Notes: generated by a model from the sequence alone, not told the origin. Counted from the first letter of the stretch, positions 35,029 to 44,488 are shown. The stretch is 64,000 bases of DNA from Saccharibacillus nicotianae (GCF_042681745.1 NZ_JBHUGF010000011.1:620001-684000); one strand, 5' to 3'. Translations and numbers: made by a program.

Positions 35029-35658
35029 ATGGCAAAATTAGTAATATGCGATCATCCTTTAATTCAACACAAATTAACATTTATTCGTGATGTACAGACT
35101 AACACGAAAGATTTCCGCGAGCTTGTTGACGAAGTAGCAACATTGATGGCTTACGAAATCACACGTGATATTCCACTTGAATCAATTCCGGTAGAAACAC
35201 CTGTAATCAAAACAGAAGGCAAAGTTATTTCTGGACGTATGTTGGGTCTAATTCCTATTTTACGTGCAGGATTGGGTATGCTAGATGGCGTACTTAAATT
35301 ATTGCCGGCTGCTAAAGTTGGACATGTAGGATTGTTCCGCGATCCAGAAACATTCCAACCGGTTGAATATTATGTGAAGCTTCCTACTGACGTGCAAGAA
35401 CGTGAATTGATCGTGATTGATCCGATGTTAGCAACAGGCGGTTCTGCGATTGCTGCTATTGATGTTCTCAAAAAGCGTGGATGCACTCAGATCAAAATGA
35501 TGAATCTTATCGCTGCTCCTGAAGGAGTCAAAGCTGTTCAAGACGCTCACCCGGATGTAGATATTTATGTTGCTGCATTAGATGAGAAATTGGATGAGCA
35601 TGGATATATCGTACCTGGACTCGGCGATGCCGGAGACCGTTTGTACGGAACCAAGTAA
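35029..35658 (+). CDS. upp: Uracil phosphoribosyltransferase
   Basis: Salvages uracil to UMP with PRPP. 209 aa, exact family size. The PRPP-binding loop is VIDPMLATGGSA near residue 130, and the C-terminal uracil-binding region reads YIVPGLGDAGDR. CCGGAGGG precedes the ATG. The next gene, mnaA, begins 20 nt downstream, so the two are likely co-transcribed. Confidence 0.97.
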   Translation: MAKLVICDHPLIQHKLTFIRDVQTNTKDFRELVDEVATLMAYEITRDIPLESIPVETPVIKTEGKVISGRMLGLIPILRAGLGMLDGVLKLLPAAKVGHVGLFRDPETFQPVEYYVKLPTDVQERELIVIDPMLATGGSAIAAIDVLKKRGCTQIKMMNLIAAPEGVKAVQDAHPDVDIYVAALDEKLDEHGYIVPGLGDAGDRLYGTK

Positions 35659-35678
35659 AGCGAGGTAATCTCAGACTT

Positions 35679-36851
35679 ATGAAAAAAATTAAAGTAATGA
35701 CGATTTTCGGTGTACGTCCTGAAGCAATCAAAATGGCTCCATTGATTCTGGAACTGCAAAAGCATCCTGAACATATTGAGTCAATCGTTTGCGTTACTGC
35801 GCAACATCGTCAAATGTTGGATCAAGTGCTTGAAGTTTTTAATATTACTCCAGATTATGATCTAGATGTAATGAAAGATCGTCAGACGCTGAACGAAATT
35901 TCGATGCGTGTACTTAGTGGTTTAGAGCCAGTACTGCAAGAAGTGAAGCCTGATATTGTTCTGGTTCATGGAGACACGTTGACTACATTTCTTGCGAGCT
36001 ATGCTTCATTTATGCAGCAGATTAATGTGGGTCATGTTGAAGCAGGATTACGTACGTGGAACAAGCTTTCCCCGTATCCTGAAGAAATGAATCGCCAATT
36101 GACAGGTGTACTTGCTGATTTACACTTTGCACCTACAAGCTGGTCAGCAGGTAATTTATTGAAAGAAAATAAATCGCCGTCAAGCGTGTATATCACAGGC
36201 AATACTGTTACAGATGTGTTTCAATATACTGTACAGCCTGATTATCATCATCCTGTTTTGGAATGGGCAGCAGGTAAACGTCTGATTTTGATGACTGCAC
36301 ATCGTCGTGAATCTCAAGGCGAACCGCATCGTAATATTTTCCGCGCGGTCAAGCGTATTGCTGACGAATTTGAAGATATTGCGATCGTGTATCCAGTTCA
36401 TCCAAGTCCAGCAGTGAAAGAACCTGCTCATGAAATATTAGGCAATCATCCGCGCATTCAGTTGATCGATCCTCTGGATGTTGTCGATTTGCATAATTTT
36501 TATCCGCATACCCATCTGATCTTAACGGATTCAGGTGGACTTCAGGAAGAAGCGCCTTCATTCGGTGTTCCTGTACTGGTGCTACGTGATACCACAGAGC
36601 GTCCAGAAGGAATAGAAGCAGGTACACTTGAAATGGTAGGTACAGATGAAGAGAAGATCTACGAGCGTGCTCATGCATTGCTGAGTGACTCTGAACTGTA
36701 TGCTTCGATGAGTGAAGCTTCCAATCCTTATGGTGATGGTCAGGCATCGCCGCGGATTGTCAATGCGATTTTGCATCATTATGGTATTTTAGAGGATCGT
36801 CCTGAAGAGTTTCACACAACGTTCAAAAAAGGTCCCACAGCCGTATTGTGA
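35679..36851 (+). CDS. mnaA: UDP-N-acetylglucosamine 2-epimerase
   Basis: Makes UDP-ManNAc from UDP-GlcNAc, a precursor of secondary cell-wall polymers and teichoic-acid linkage units. 390 aa, GT-B-like fold. Family motifs: VHGDTLTTFLASYASF, GHVEAGLRT, PYPEEMNRQL, and LTDSGGLQEEAPSFGVPVL near residue 285. Co-transcribed with upp. Together with tagO, tagA and csaB at 54-58 kb it supports synthesis of the polymer that anchors the S-layer. Confidence 0.95.
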   Translation: MKKIKVMTIFGVRPEAIKMAPLILELQKHPEHIESIVCVTAQHRQMLDQVLEVFNITPDYDLDVMKDRQTLNEISMRVLSGLEPVLQEVKPDIVLVHGDTLTTFLASYASFMQQINVGHVEAGLRTWNKLSPYPEEMNRQLTGVLADLHFAPTSWSAGNLLKENKSPSSVYITGNTVTDVFQYTVQPDYHHPVLEWAAGKRLILMTAHRRESQGEPHRNIFRAVKRIADEFEDIAIVYPVHPSPAVKEPAHEILGNHPRIQLIDPLDVVDLHNFYPHTHLILTDSGGLQEEAPSFGVPVLVLRDTTERPEGIEAGTLEMVGTDEEKIYERAHALLSDSELYASMSEASNPYGDGQASPRIVNAILHHYGILEDRPEEFHTTFKKGPTAVL

Positions 36852-36908
36852 AAAATGATTTCACAGTATACAGTGGTACTGTAGGGTTAGCGTGATGAAA
36901 CGCTTCAT
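36847..36908. repeat. Cluster of three inverted repeats upstream of atp promoter
   Basis: TGTGAAA-AATGA-TTTCACA (36847-36865, overlapping the mnaA stop), TACAGT-GGT-ACTGTA (36869-36883) and ATGAA-ACGC-TTCAT (36895-36908) follow each other within 62 nt. Each arm pair is perfect. They may be operators or RNA hairpins; no regulator is assigned. Confidence 0.5.
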
Positions 36909-36959
36909 ATCAACGATGTTCTGTGAAAGTCTTGCGTTAATGTGCTAAAGGAAGATGGT

Positions 36960-36989
36960 TTGACAAAGGCTTAGCCGATTCAGTACAAT
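36960..36989 (+). promoter_or_regulatory. Promoter of the ATP synthase operon
   Basis: TTGACA (36960-36965), 18-bp spacer, TACAAT (36984-36989). A near-consensus sigma-A promoter 30 nt upstream of the first gene. Confidence 0.85.
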
Positions 36990-37018
36990 GAACTGGGATT
37001 CCGAGGGTGGAGTGTAGA

Positions 37019-37264
37019 ATGGCAGATGAACCCAAATCAAGCAATTCAAGTTCAAGTCCGTGGAAAGCGGTTGGACTTGTTAGTGTGATTGGAATAGATT
37101 TAGCTGTATGTACACTCGCCGGATTCTGGTTCGGTTCTTGGCTTGATAAAGTATGGCATAGCTCAGGAATAGGAACCGGACTCGGAGTACTTGCAGGTAT
37201 GATTCTAGGTATTTTCGGTATTGTTCTTATCATTAAGAAAATAGTGGGGGAAACGAATGAATGA
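37019..37264 (+). CDS. atpZ: AtpZ/ATPase gene 1 family protein
   Basis: 81-aa membrane protein with two helices (GLVSVIGIDLAVCTLAGFW and GLGVLAGMILGIFGIVLII) and a Ser-rich N-terminus. This family heads many Firmicutes atp operons and, with AtpI, is linked to Fo assembly and Mg/Ca uptake. GGGTGGAG lies before the ATG at 37019; an in-frame start at 37007 is less likely. Overlaps atpI by 8 nt. Confidence 0.8.
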   Translation: MADEPKSSNSSSSPWKAVGLVSVIGIDLAVCTLAGFWFGSWLDKVWHSSGIGTGLGVLAGMILGIFGIVLIIKKIVGETNE

Positions 37265-37670
37265 AATACCAAGTTACATTTATTGGCTGACCCGGACTAC
37301 CTTTGTTTTTCTAGCTCTTTGCTTTTTAGCAGTTGCATTCCTGCCTCAATCTCGTCCGATTGCTTTTGGGATGATCGTTGGTTCGGCAGTCAGTTATATC
37401 AACACCAAATATTTAGCTAAAAAAGTAAGTATGATGACTGAAGCAGCAGCAACAGGTAGAAGAGGACCGAAGGGTTTAGGGTTTGCACAACGTGCAGCAA
37501 TTTCGATCGGAGCGGTAGTACTTGCTATTGAGTTCCCGCATTTGTTTGAAATTCATGCCCTAGCTGGCAGTCTGGTGTTCGCACCATTCGCGCTAATTGT
37601 TATCGGTTATTTCCTTTCTCGCCATGAGCGTGATAACTCCGATAATGAAAGGGGTGAGAAAAATGCATGA
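37257..37670 (+). CDS. atpI: ATP synthase subunit I
   Basis: 137-aa protein with four membrane helices, of the UncI family that helps assemble the c-ring. The position directly before atpB and the charged tail (SRHERDNSDNERGEKNA) fit. Its start overlaps atpZ and its stop overlaps the atpB start, so translation of all three is coupled. Confidence 0.8.
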   Translation: MNEIPSYIYWLTRTTFVFLALCFLAVAFLPQSRPIAFGMIVGSAVSYINTKYLAKKVSMMTEAAATGRRGPKGLGFAQRAAISIGAVVLAIEFPHLFEIHALAGSLVFAPFALIVIGYFLSRHERDNSDNERGEKNA

Positions 37671-38457
37671 ATCACCGATGATAAAAGTCGGGGGGATCGA
37701 TTTTGATTTATCTATCATTATTGCGTTGATTGTTAGTTGTGCTGTAGTGTTTATTTTAGTAAAACTAGCAACACGTAATCTATCGGTAGAAAATCCAGGC
37801 AAGTTGCAAAACTTTATGGAATGGGTCGTAGAATTCGTTCAAGGACTAATTTCGAGCACGATGGACTACAAAAAAGGAAAGCCTTTTCTTTCTCTTGGTT
37901 TGACTTTAATTATGTTCATCTTTGTTAGCAATATGCTTGGGCTTCCATTTGGTTTAGTGTTCGATTATACAAGCGTAGAAAAAGCTACTGCTTTTGGTCA
38001 ACCATTAACATCTGTAGTGGATGGACTGGCAAAAGGAAGTCATGGTGTGGAAGTCGCTTGGTGGAAATCACCTACAGCTGATGCTGGAGCAGCGATGGGT
38101 CTGGCACTAATCGTATTCGTTCTTGTCCATTATTTAGGGATGGTCAGAAATACGAAGTCATACTTCAAACACTATTTCAAACCGTTCTTTTTCTTTTTCC
38201 CTATCAACTTGATCGAACAATTCTCCAAACTTTTGACACACGGTATGCGGCTATTCGGTAATATTTTTGCCGGCGAAGTTCTTATTGCTGTATTGCTTAA
38301 AATGTCAGGCGTCTGGTACGGAGCTATCGCTTCGGTTGTAGGTCTTATTGTATGGCAAGGATTTAGTATCTTTGTTGGCTCTATCCAAGCCTTTGTCTTC
38401 ACGATCCTGGCTATGGTATACATATCACAGTCACTAGAGACGGAAGAAGATCACTAA
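37663..38457 (+). CDS. atpB: ATP synthase subunit a
   Basis: Fo stator subunit with the proton half-channels, 264 aa. Several membrane helices, and the essential arginine in THGMRLFGNIFAGE, which faces the c-ring glutamate. GAAAGGGGTGAG stands before the ATG at 37663; the longer open frame to 37597 runs inside atpI and is not used. Confidence 0.95.
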   Translation: MHESPMIKVGGIDFDLSIIIALIVSCAVVFILVKLATRNLSVENPGKLQNFMEWVVEFVQGLISSTMDYKKGKPFLSLGLTLIMFIFVSNMLGLPFGLVFDYTSVEKATAFGQPLTSVVDGLAKGSHGVEVAWWKSPTADAGAAMGLALIVFVLVHYLGMVRNTKSYFKHYFKPFFFFFPINLIEQFSKLLTHGMRLFGNIFAGEVLIAVLLKMSGVWYGAIASVVGLIVWQGFSIFVGSIQAFVFTILAMVYISQSLETEEDH

Positions 38458-38602
38458 AATACTATCGGCACGTTTCGGCAACTTTTGAATAGTTGGTATC
38501 ATCAGTCACTGTGTAAGGGTTCAAAGTTCGGAAGTAGGATAACCTTCATACCGGGCTCAATATAAATTTACTATCTCACATATCTTTAAGGAGGATTTTT
38601 AA

Positions 38603-38827
38603 ATGGGAGCATTAGCATTTCTAGCAGCTGCTATCGCAGTAGGTTTGGGCGCATTGGGCGCAGGTATTGGTAACGGTCTAATCGTAAGTAAAACGGTTGA
38701 AGGTATCGCTCGTCAACCAGAAGCAAAAGCAACATTGCAAACAGTTATGTTTATCGGTGTAGGTTTGGTAGAAGCATTGCCAATCATCGGTGTAGTATTG
38801 GCATTCATTTTCTACGCAGCAGCGTAA
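38603..38827 (+). CDS. atpE: ATP synthase subunit c
   Basis: 74-aa hairpin of two membrane helices forming the rotor ring. Glycine-rich first helix (GLGALGAGIGNG), polar loop ARQPEAK and proton-carrying Glu57 in GLVEALP. The pattern around Glu57 suggests proton rather than sodium coupling. Strong AAGGAGG. A 145-nt gap before it and a hairpin after it may help raise its expression above that of its neighbours, as the ring needs about ten copies. Confidence 0.96.
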   Translation: MGALAFLAAAIAVGLGALGAGIGNGLIVSKTVEGIARQPEAKATLQTVMFIGVGLVEALPIIGVVLAFIFYAAA

Positions 38828-38841
38828 ATCAAGCACACATT

Positions 38842-38876
38842 GGCGGGGAAGGCCACAGCCATCCGCGCCTTCTTTT
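38842..38876 (+). promoter_or_regulatory. Terminator-like hairpin between atpE and atpF
   Basis: GGCGGGGA (38842-38849) pairs imperfectly with TCCGCGCC (38862-38869), with GGCC/GGCT-rich sequence inside, followed by TTCTTTTT. A weak attenuator or an RNA processing stop is possible, which would leave more atpE than atpF message. Confidence 0.45.
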
Positions 38877-38932
38877 TAGCGTGTAGGGTACCTGAGAATT
38901 ATTTAGATGTTTTGAGGAAGGAGTGAGCTGAT

Positions 38933-39418
38933 TTGCATTTTGTATGGAGCAGTCTTGTAGTTACAATTATTGCTTTCTTGATTTTATATTGGTTATTAAG
39001 CCGTTATGCATTCGGTCCATTATTCTCTGTTATGGAGAAAAGACGTGAGCTGGTTAAACAGCAAATGGATGAAGCTGCATTAACACGCAGTCAAGCAGCT
39101 CAATATGTCGAAGACCAAAAAGCTGCACTTCAACAAGCACGTAAGGATGCTCAAGATATTATTGAGCAATCTCGTCAGACGAGCAATCGTCAAGCGGAAC
39201 AATTGATTACTCAAGCGAAAGAGGAAACGACGCGTCTTAAAGAAGAAGCGGCTCGTGAAATCGAAAGCGAGAAAAATAAAGCTGTTGCTGCACTTCGCAG
39301 TGAAATCGGTGCCGTCTCTGTACAGATCGCTTCTAAAGTACTGGAAAGAGAAGTGGATGCCAAAGCCCAAGATCAGTTGGTTGACAACTATCTGAAAGAA
39401 GTAGGGATTAGACAATGA
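38933..39418 (+). CDS. atpF: ATP synthase subunit b
   Basis: Peripheral stalk subunit, 161 aa: one N-terminal membrane helix (VVTIIAFLILYWLL) and a long charged coiled coil rich in Ala, Gln and Glu. TTG start at 38933 with GAGGAAGGAG upstream. The stop overlaps the atpH start. Confidence 0.95.
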   Translation: MHFVWSSLVVTIIAFLILYWLLSRYAFGPLFSVMEKRRELVKQQMDEAALTRSQAAQYVEDQKAALQQARKDAQDIIEQSRQTSNRQAEQLITQAKEETTRLKEEAAREIESEKNKAVAALRSEIGAVSVQIASKVLEREVDAKAQDQLVDNYLKEVGIRQ

Positions 39419-39963
39419 GCCGCGATACAGTAGTATCTACGCGTTATGCCAAAGCCCTTTTCGAAGCTGCATCTGAACATGGCACTGTAGAAGAGACAGA
39501 ACAAGAACTAAAAGCAATCGTTGAAGCTTTTGCACAAGATGCAGATCTTCGCAATTTTATAGCAACACCAAATGTATCTTTTGAAGACAAACGTCGCGTG
39601 ATTGAAACTGCTTTTGCAGGGAAAGTATCACAACCGCTGGTTCATACCATTACATTGTTGATCGAGCGTGGACGATATGGCATATTTGGCGAGTTATTGA
39701 ATAGTTATACTGCAATCGTCAGTAGAACACTTAAAGTAGTCGATGCTTTTGTGTATACACCTTATCCTTTAGATGAGCGTGAAGAAGCAGAAGTGACTGC
39801 TAGATTCGGACAACTATCAGGCAAACGAATTCGTGTGCAAAATATTGTAGACAAAACTCTTCTTGGCGGACTTAAAGTCGTCATCGGAGACATGCTGTAC
39901 GATGGAAGTCTTTCAGGCAAGTTAAATCGTCTGGAAAAGTCTTTTCAAAGACAAGCACAGTAG
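39415..39963 (+). CDS. atpH: ATP synthase subunit delta
   Basis: 182-aa stalk subunit linking subunit b to the top of F1. N-terminal helical domain (STRYAKALFEAA) and C-terminal conserved LGGLKVVIGDMLYDGSLSGKL. ATG overlaps the atpF stop (ATGA). Confidence 0.95.
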   Translation: MSRDTVVSTRYAKALFEAASEHGTVEETEQELKAIVEAFAQDADLRNFIATPNVSFEDKRRVIETAFAGKVSQPLVHTITLLIERGRYGIFGELLNSYTAIVSRTLKVVDAFVYTPYPLDEREEAEVTARFGQLSGKRIRVQNIVDKTLLGGLKVVIGDMLYDGSLSGKLNRLEKSFQRQAQ

Positions 39964-39978
39964 ATAGGGGGGACTGAC

Positions 39979-41493
39979 TTGAGTATCAGACCTGAAGAAA
40001 TCAGTACATTGATTAAAAGTCAAATCGAGCAATACAAAAACGATATTGAAGTCGTTGAAGTTGGAACAGTTATCCAAGTAAGTGATGGTATTGCCCGTGT
40101 ATACGGTTTGCAAAATGCAATGTCAGGCGAACTTCTTGAGTTCTCTAACGGCGTAATGGGTATGGCTTTGAACTTGGAATCCAATAATGTCGGTGTTGTT
40201 ATTCTTGGGGAGTATTCACAAATTCGTGAAGGCGACCAAGTAAAACGCACAGGACGTATTATGCAAGTTCCTGTAGGGGAAGCTCTTCTAGGTCGCGTTG
40301 TCGATCCTTTGGGTCAACCTGTAGATGGTAAAGGACCTATTGCTGCAACAGAATTCCGTCCTGTTGAAGGCGGAGCACCTGGTGTTATTGACCGTAAATC
40401 GGTTCATGAGCCTATGCAAACAGGTATCAAAGCGATCGACGCGATGGTTCCTATCGGTCGTGGTCAACGTGAGTTGATTATCGGTGACCGTCAAACAGGT
40501 AAAACAGCGATTGCTATCGATGCAATCATTAACCAAAAAGGTCAAAACGTAAAATGTATTTATGTAGCGATTGGTCAAAAACAATCCACTGTTGCTCAAG
40601 TAGTAGAAACACTTCGTCGTCATGGCGCATTGGAATACACTATTATCGTAACAGCGGCTGCTTCTGATCCTTCACCACTACTATACATCGCTCCATATGC
40701 AGGTTGTGCAATGGGTGAATACTTTATGTATAAAGGCGAGCATGCTTTGATTATTTATGATGATTTGTCCAAACAAGCGGCAGCTTATCGTGAATTGTCC
40801 TTGCTACTTCGTCGTCCACCAGGTCGTGAAGCATTCCCGGGTGACGTGTTCTATCTTCACTCCCGTTTGCTAGAGCGTGCGGCTAAGCTTAGTGATGCCA
40901 AAGGTGGCGGTTCTTTAACAGCATTGCCATTTATTGAAACGCAAGCTTCTGACGTATCTGCTTATATTCCTACCAACGTAATCTCGATTACAGATGGACA
41001 AATTTTCTTGGAAGCTGATCTGTTCTATGCGGGTCAACGTCCAGCGATTAACGTTGGTATCTCGGTATCTCGTGTTGGTGGTTCCGCTCAGATCAAAGCA
41101 ATGAAAAAGGTTGCAGGTACACTGCGTCTAGATCTTGCTCAATATCGTGAGCTTCAAGCGTTCTCCCAGTTCGGATCTGATCTTGATAAATCAACAATGT
41201 CCCGTCTAAATCGTGGTGCACGTATGATGGAAATTCTAAAACAAGGTGTTAACCAACCATTGTTAGTAGAACAACAGGTAGTAAGCTTGTATACAGCAGT
41301 TAAAGGTCATTTGGATGATATTCCGGTTGCAGATGTACGCCGCTTTGAATCTGAATTCCTTGCTTATATGACAAGCAGCCAAGATGCTGTTTTACAATCG
41401 ATTCGTGATACAAAAGATTTGACTGCTGATAATGAAAAAGCATTGGTAGATGCAATCAATACCTTCAAAAAAGGTTTTGCTACCTCCAACTAA
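39979..41493 (+). CDS. atpA: ATP synthase subunit alpha
   Basis: Non-catalytic nucleotide-binding subunit of F1, 504 aa. Walker A GDRQTGKTAIA near residue 169, and the alpha signature PAINVGISVSRVGGSAQ with the arginine finger near residue 365. TTG start at 39979 with GGGGGGA upstream. Confidence 0.97.
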   Translation: MSIRPEEISTLIKSQIEQYKNDIEVVEVGTVIQVSDGIARVYGLQNAMSGELLEFSNGVMGMALNLESNNVGVVILGEYSQIREGDQVKRTGRIMQVPVGEALLGRVVDPLGQPVDGKGPIAATEFRPVEGGAPGVIDRKSVHEPMQTGIKAIDAMVPIGRGQRELIIGDRQTGKTAIAIDAIINQKGQNVKCIYVAIGQKQSTVAQVVETLRRHGALEYTIIVTAAASDPSPLLYIAPYAGCAMGEYFMYKGEHALIIYDDLSKQAAAYRELSLLLRRPPGREAFPGDVFYLHSRLLERAAKLSDAKGGGSLTALPFIETQASDVSAYIPTNVISITDGQIFLEADLFYAGQRPAINVGISVSRVGGSAQIKAMKKVAGTLRLDLAQYRELQAFSQFGSDLDKSTMSRLNRGARMMEILKQGVNQPLLVEQQVVSLYTAVKGHLDDIPVADVRRFESEFLAYMTSSQDAVLQSIRDTKDLTADNEKALVDAINTFKKGFATSN

Positions 41494-41628
41494 TTTCATT
41501 TGATCGAAAATAGATGTTCTGTAATGAAGTTGCTACAGCTCCGATAGCTAATCTGTCGGACTGTGGTCAACCATGATTCAGGAAACAACTTTGAACTTGT
41601 TTTCAGAGGGTTAAGGTGGTGAAATCAT

Positions 41629-42498
41629 ATGGCTAAAGGTATGCGCGAGATCAAACGTCAGATTAAAAGTGTAGAAAATACAAAACAAATCACCAAAGCA
41701 ATGGAAATGGTTGCGGCTTCCAAACTTCGTAAAGCACAAGAGAAGGCACAAGCAGCACGCCCATATTCCGATAAATTGCGTGAAGTGGTTGCGAGTATTG
41801 CTTCTGGAACAAGAGGCGTATATCATCCGATGTTGGAGAAGCGTCCTGTTAAACGGATCGCTTATCTCGTAGTGACTTCCGACCGTGGACTTGCGGGTGG
41901 TTATAATGCCAACATGCTCAAATATGTTAGCAATCAGATCAAGGAAAATCATACATCGACAGATCAGTACGAATTGTTCATCATTGGACGAAAAGGACGC
42001 GATTATTTCCGTCGCCGTAATCTTCCTATCACAGAAGAAGTGACAGAATTGACCGACTTTCCGACCTATGCCGATATCAAATCCCTAGCCTACGAGGCTG
42101 TTAAAGGATACGAAGAAGGCAGATACGATGAGCTTTACTTATGTTATAACCAGTTTATCAATGCATTAACACAAGTTCCAAGTTCAACTCGTTTGTTGCC
42201 AATGGAATCTGTAGAAGTTGCAGAAGAAGATAAACTCAAAGCAAGCTATGAATACGAGCCTTCAGCAGAAGGTGTATTGGAAGTTCTTTTGCCAAAATAT
42301 GCACAAACACTGATCTACAATGCTTTGCTTGAAGGTAAAGCTAGTGAACAGGGTGCTCGAATGACAGCCATGGGTAGCGCAACGAAGAACGCATCTCAAA
42401 TGATCAAAGATCTAAGACTTGTCTATAACCGTGCTCGTCAAGCATCGATTACACAAGAGATCACCGAGATCGTCGCTGGAGCTAACGCACAAGGCTAA
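41629..42498 (+). CDS. atpG: ATP synthase subunit gamma
   Basis: Central rotor shaft, 289 aa. Conserved N-terminal helix (REIKRQIKSVENTKQITKAM) and C-terminal helix (RARQASITQEITEIVAGANA), which form the coiled coil inside the alpha/beta hexamer. The 135-nt gap after atpA contains no gene. Confidence 0.96.
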   Translation: MAKGMREIKRQIKSVENTKQITKAMEMVAASKLRKAQEKAQAARPYSDKLREVVASIASGTRGVYHPMLEKRPVKRIAYLVVTSDRGLAGGYNANMLKYVSNQIKENHTSTDQYELFIIGRKGRDYFRRRNLPITEEVTELTDFPTYADIKSLAYEAVKGYEEGRYDELYLCYNQFINALTQVPSSTRLLPMESVEVAEEDKLKASYEYEPSAEGVLEVLLPKYAQTLIYNALLEGKASEQGARMTAMGSATKNASQMIKDLRLVYNRARQASITQEITEIVAGANAQG

Positions 42499-42592
42499 TA
42501 CGGCTTATTACTATAATTATGTACAAGCAAGTGCAATAGCATTGCTTGATGACATCGCTGCATACAGCAAGTCAGTAGGAGGGAAAACGATA

Positions 42593-43993
42593 ATGAACAA
42601 AGGTCGCGTTGTAAGTGTAATGGGACCGGTTGTAGACGTAGAATTCGAACGTGGTCAACTTCCGGAAATCCTACACGCGCTCAAAGTCGAAACTACGCTG
42701 GATAACGGTAACAAAATCGACTTGACGCTTGAAGTATCGAATCATCTGGGCGATAATCTTGTCCGTTGTATCGCAATGTCTTCCACAGATGGTCTAGTAC
42801 GTGGACTAGACGCTCTTGATCTAGGTGCTCCTATTTCAGTACCTGTAGGTAACGTAACGTTAGGTCGTGTATTTAACGTATTAGGTCAACCTATCGATGA
42901 AGCTGGTGATGTTGTAGCTGAAATCAAAAACCCGATTCACCGTCAAGCTCCTAAATTTGACGAATTGTCTACACAAGCTGAAATTCTTGAAACAGGAATC
43001 AAAGTTATCGATTTGCTAGCTCCTTATGCTAAAGGTGGTAAAATCGGTCTGTTTGGTGGTGCTGGTGTAGGTAAAACAGTAACGATTCAAGAATTGATCA
43101 ATAATATTGCTCAAGAACATGGCGGTATTTCTGTATTTGCTGGTGTTGGTGAACGTACTCGTGAAGGTAATGACCTTTATCACGAGATGAGAGAATCAGG
43201 CGTTATCAACAAAACAGCAATGGTATTTGGACAAATGAACGAGCCTCCAGGTGCACGTCTTCGTGTTGCTTTGACAGGTTTGACAATGGCTGAATATTTC
43301 CGTGATGAAGAAGGAAAAGACGTATTGTTGTTCGTTGATAATATTTTCCGCTTTACACAAGCAGGTTCTGAAGTATCTGCATTGCTAGGACGTATGCCAT
43401 CTGCGGTAGGTTACCAGCCTACACTTGCAACAGAGATGGGTCAATTGCAAGAGCGTATCACTTCTACGAAAAAAGGTTCAGTTACTTCGATTCAAGCGAT
43501 CTATGTACCAGCGGATGATTATACCGATCCAGCTCCTGCGACTACATTTGCTCACTTGGATGCAACAACGAACTTGGAACGTAAAATCTCTGAAATGGGT
43601 ATTTTCCCAGCAGTAGATCCACTTGCTTCCAGTTCACGTATCTTGAATCCTGAAATTGTAGGAGAAGAACATTACAATATCGCTCAAGGTGTTAAGCAAA
43701 TCTTAGCACGTTACCGTGAGCTACAAGATATTATTGCAATTCTGGGTATGGATGAATTGAGTGAAGAAGATAAGTTGACTGTATCGCGTGCGCGTAAAAT
43801 TCAACGTTTCTTGTCTCAACCGTTCCATGTTGCTGAACAGTTTACTGGAATCAAAGGACGTTATGTACCTGTTAAAGAAACAGTACGTAGCTTCAAAGAG
43901 ATTTTGGATGGCAAACATGATGATCTTCCAGAAGCAGCATTCCTCTTTGTAGGCACGATTGAAGAAGCAGTGGAAAAAGCAAAAACACTGTAA
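42593..43993 (+). CDS. atpD: ATP synthase subunit beta
   Basis: Catalytic subunit, 466 aa. Walker A GGAGVGKTV near residue 155, catalytic glutamate in GERTREGND, and the DELSEED segment in GMDELSEEDKLTV. GGAGGG stands eight bases before the ATG at 42593; the open frame extending back to 42419 lies in atpG and is not used. Confidence 0.97.
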   Translation: MNKGRVVSVMGPVVDVEFERGQLPEILHALKVETTLDNGNKIDLTLEVSNHLGDNLVRCIAMSSTDGLVRGLDALDLGAPISVPVGNVTLGRVFNVLGQPIDEAGDVVAEIKNPIHRQAPKFDELSTQAEILETGIKVIDLLAPYAKGGKIGLFGGAGVGKTVTIQELINNIAQEHGGISVFAGVGERTREGNDLYHEMRESGVINKTAMVFGQMNEPPGARLRVALTGLTMAEYFRDEEGKDVLLFVDNIFRFTQAGSEVSALLGRMPSAVGYQPTLATEMGQLQERITSTKKGSVTSIQAIYVPADDYTDPAPATTFAHLDATTNLERKISEMGIFPAVDPLASSSRILNPEIVGEEHYNIAQGVKQILARYRELQDIIAILGMDELSEEDKLTVSRARKIQRFLSQPFHVAEQFTGIKGRYVPVKETVRSFKEILDGKHDDLPEAAFLFVGTIEEAVEKAKTL

Positions 43994-44027
43994 ATTATAT
44001 GCCTGCAAAACGTGAGGAGGGATGAAA

Positions 44028-44444
44028 GTGAGCACGTTTCTATTGGAAATTGTAACACCTGAACGTCTGGTGTTTTCCGAACAGGTGGATCAATTAAGAG
44101 CCACAGGTGTAGAAGGTCAACTTGGGATTCTAGCAGGTCACATTCCGATGGTTACTCCACTAGAAGTCGCTCCATTGGTGTACAAAGTCAATGGGAAAGA
44201 AACAGTGGTAGCTATTCAGAGTGGATTTCTAGAAGTTCGTGCTGATAAAGTAGTAGTGTTGGCAGATAGTGCAGAATTGCCGAACAATATTGATATTGAA
44301 CGTGCAAGAGCAGCAAAAGAACGTGCTGAGCGCCGTCTCAACAACAAGTCGACTCAAGATCACATTGACTTCCGCCGCGCTGAACTTGCTTTACAACGAG
44401 CAATGAATCGTCTTAAAGTATCTTCAGCTGGTGAGAACCGTTAA
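44028..44444 (+). CDS. atpC: ATP synthase subunit epsilon
   Basis: Regulatory rotor subunit, 138 aa: N-terminal beta-sandwich (EGQLGILAGHIPMVTPLE) and a C-terminal two-helix domain (ERARAAKERAERRLNNK) that can inhibit hydrolysis. GAGGAGG is seven bases before the GTG at 44028 but only one before an ATG at 44022, so GTG is chosen. Last gene of the operon. Confidence 0.95.
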   Translation: MSTFLLEIVTPERLVFSEQVDQLRATGVEGQLGILAGHIPMVTPLEVAPLVYKVNGKETVVAIQSGFLEVRADKVVVLADSAELPNNIDIERARAAKERAERRLNNKSTQDHIDFRRAELALQRAMNRLKVSSAGENR

Positions 44445-44452
44445 ATGTATAT

Positions 44453-44488
44453 AACCGGGCCGCTATATAGGGTCCGGTTTTTATTTTT
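44453..44488 (+). terminator. Terminator of the atp operon
   Basis: AACCGGGCC (44453-44461) pairs with GGTCCGGTT (44471-44479, one G-U pair), followed by TTTATTTTTT. Confidence 0.85.

Noticed and set aside
36847..36865. Possible second Fnr site (TGTGA...TCACA)
   Set aside because: The half-sites are nine bases apart instead of six, so it is listed only as an inverted repeat.
42419..42592. N-terminal extension of atpD into atpG
   Set aside because: Overlaps the end of atpG in another frame; the ATG at 42593 with GGAGGG gives the standard beta subunit.
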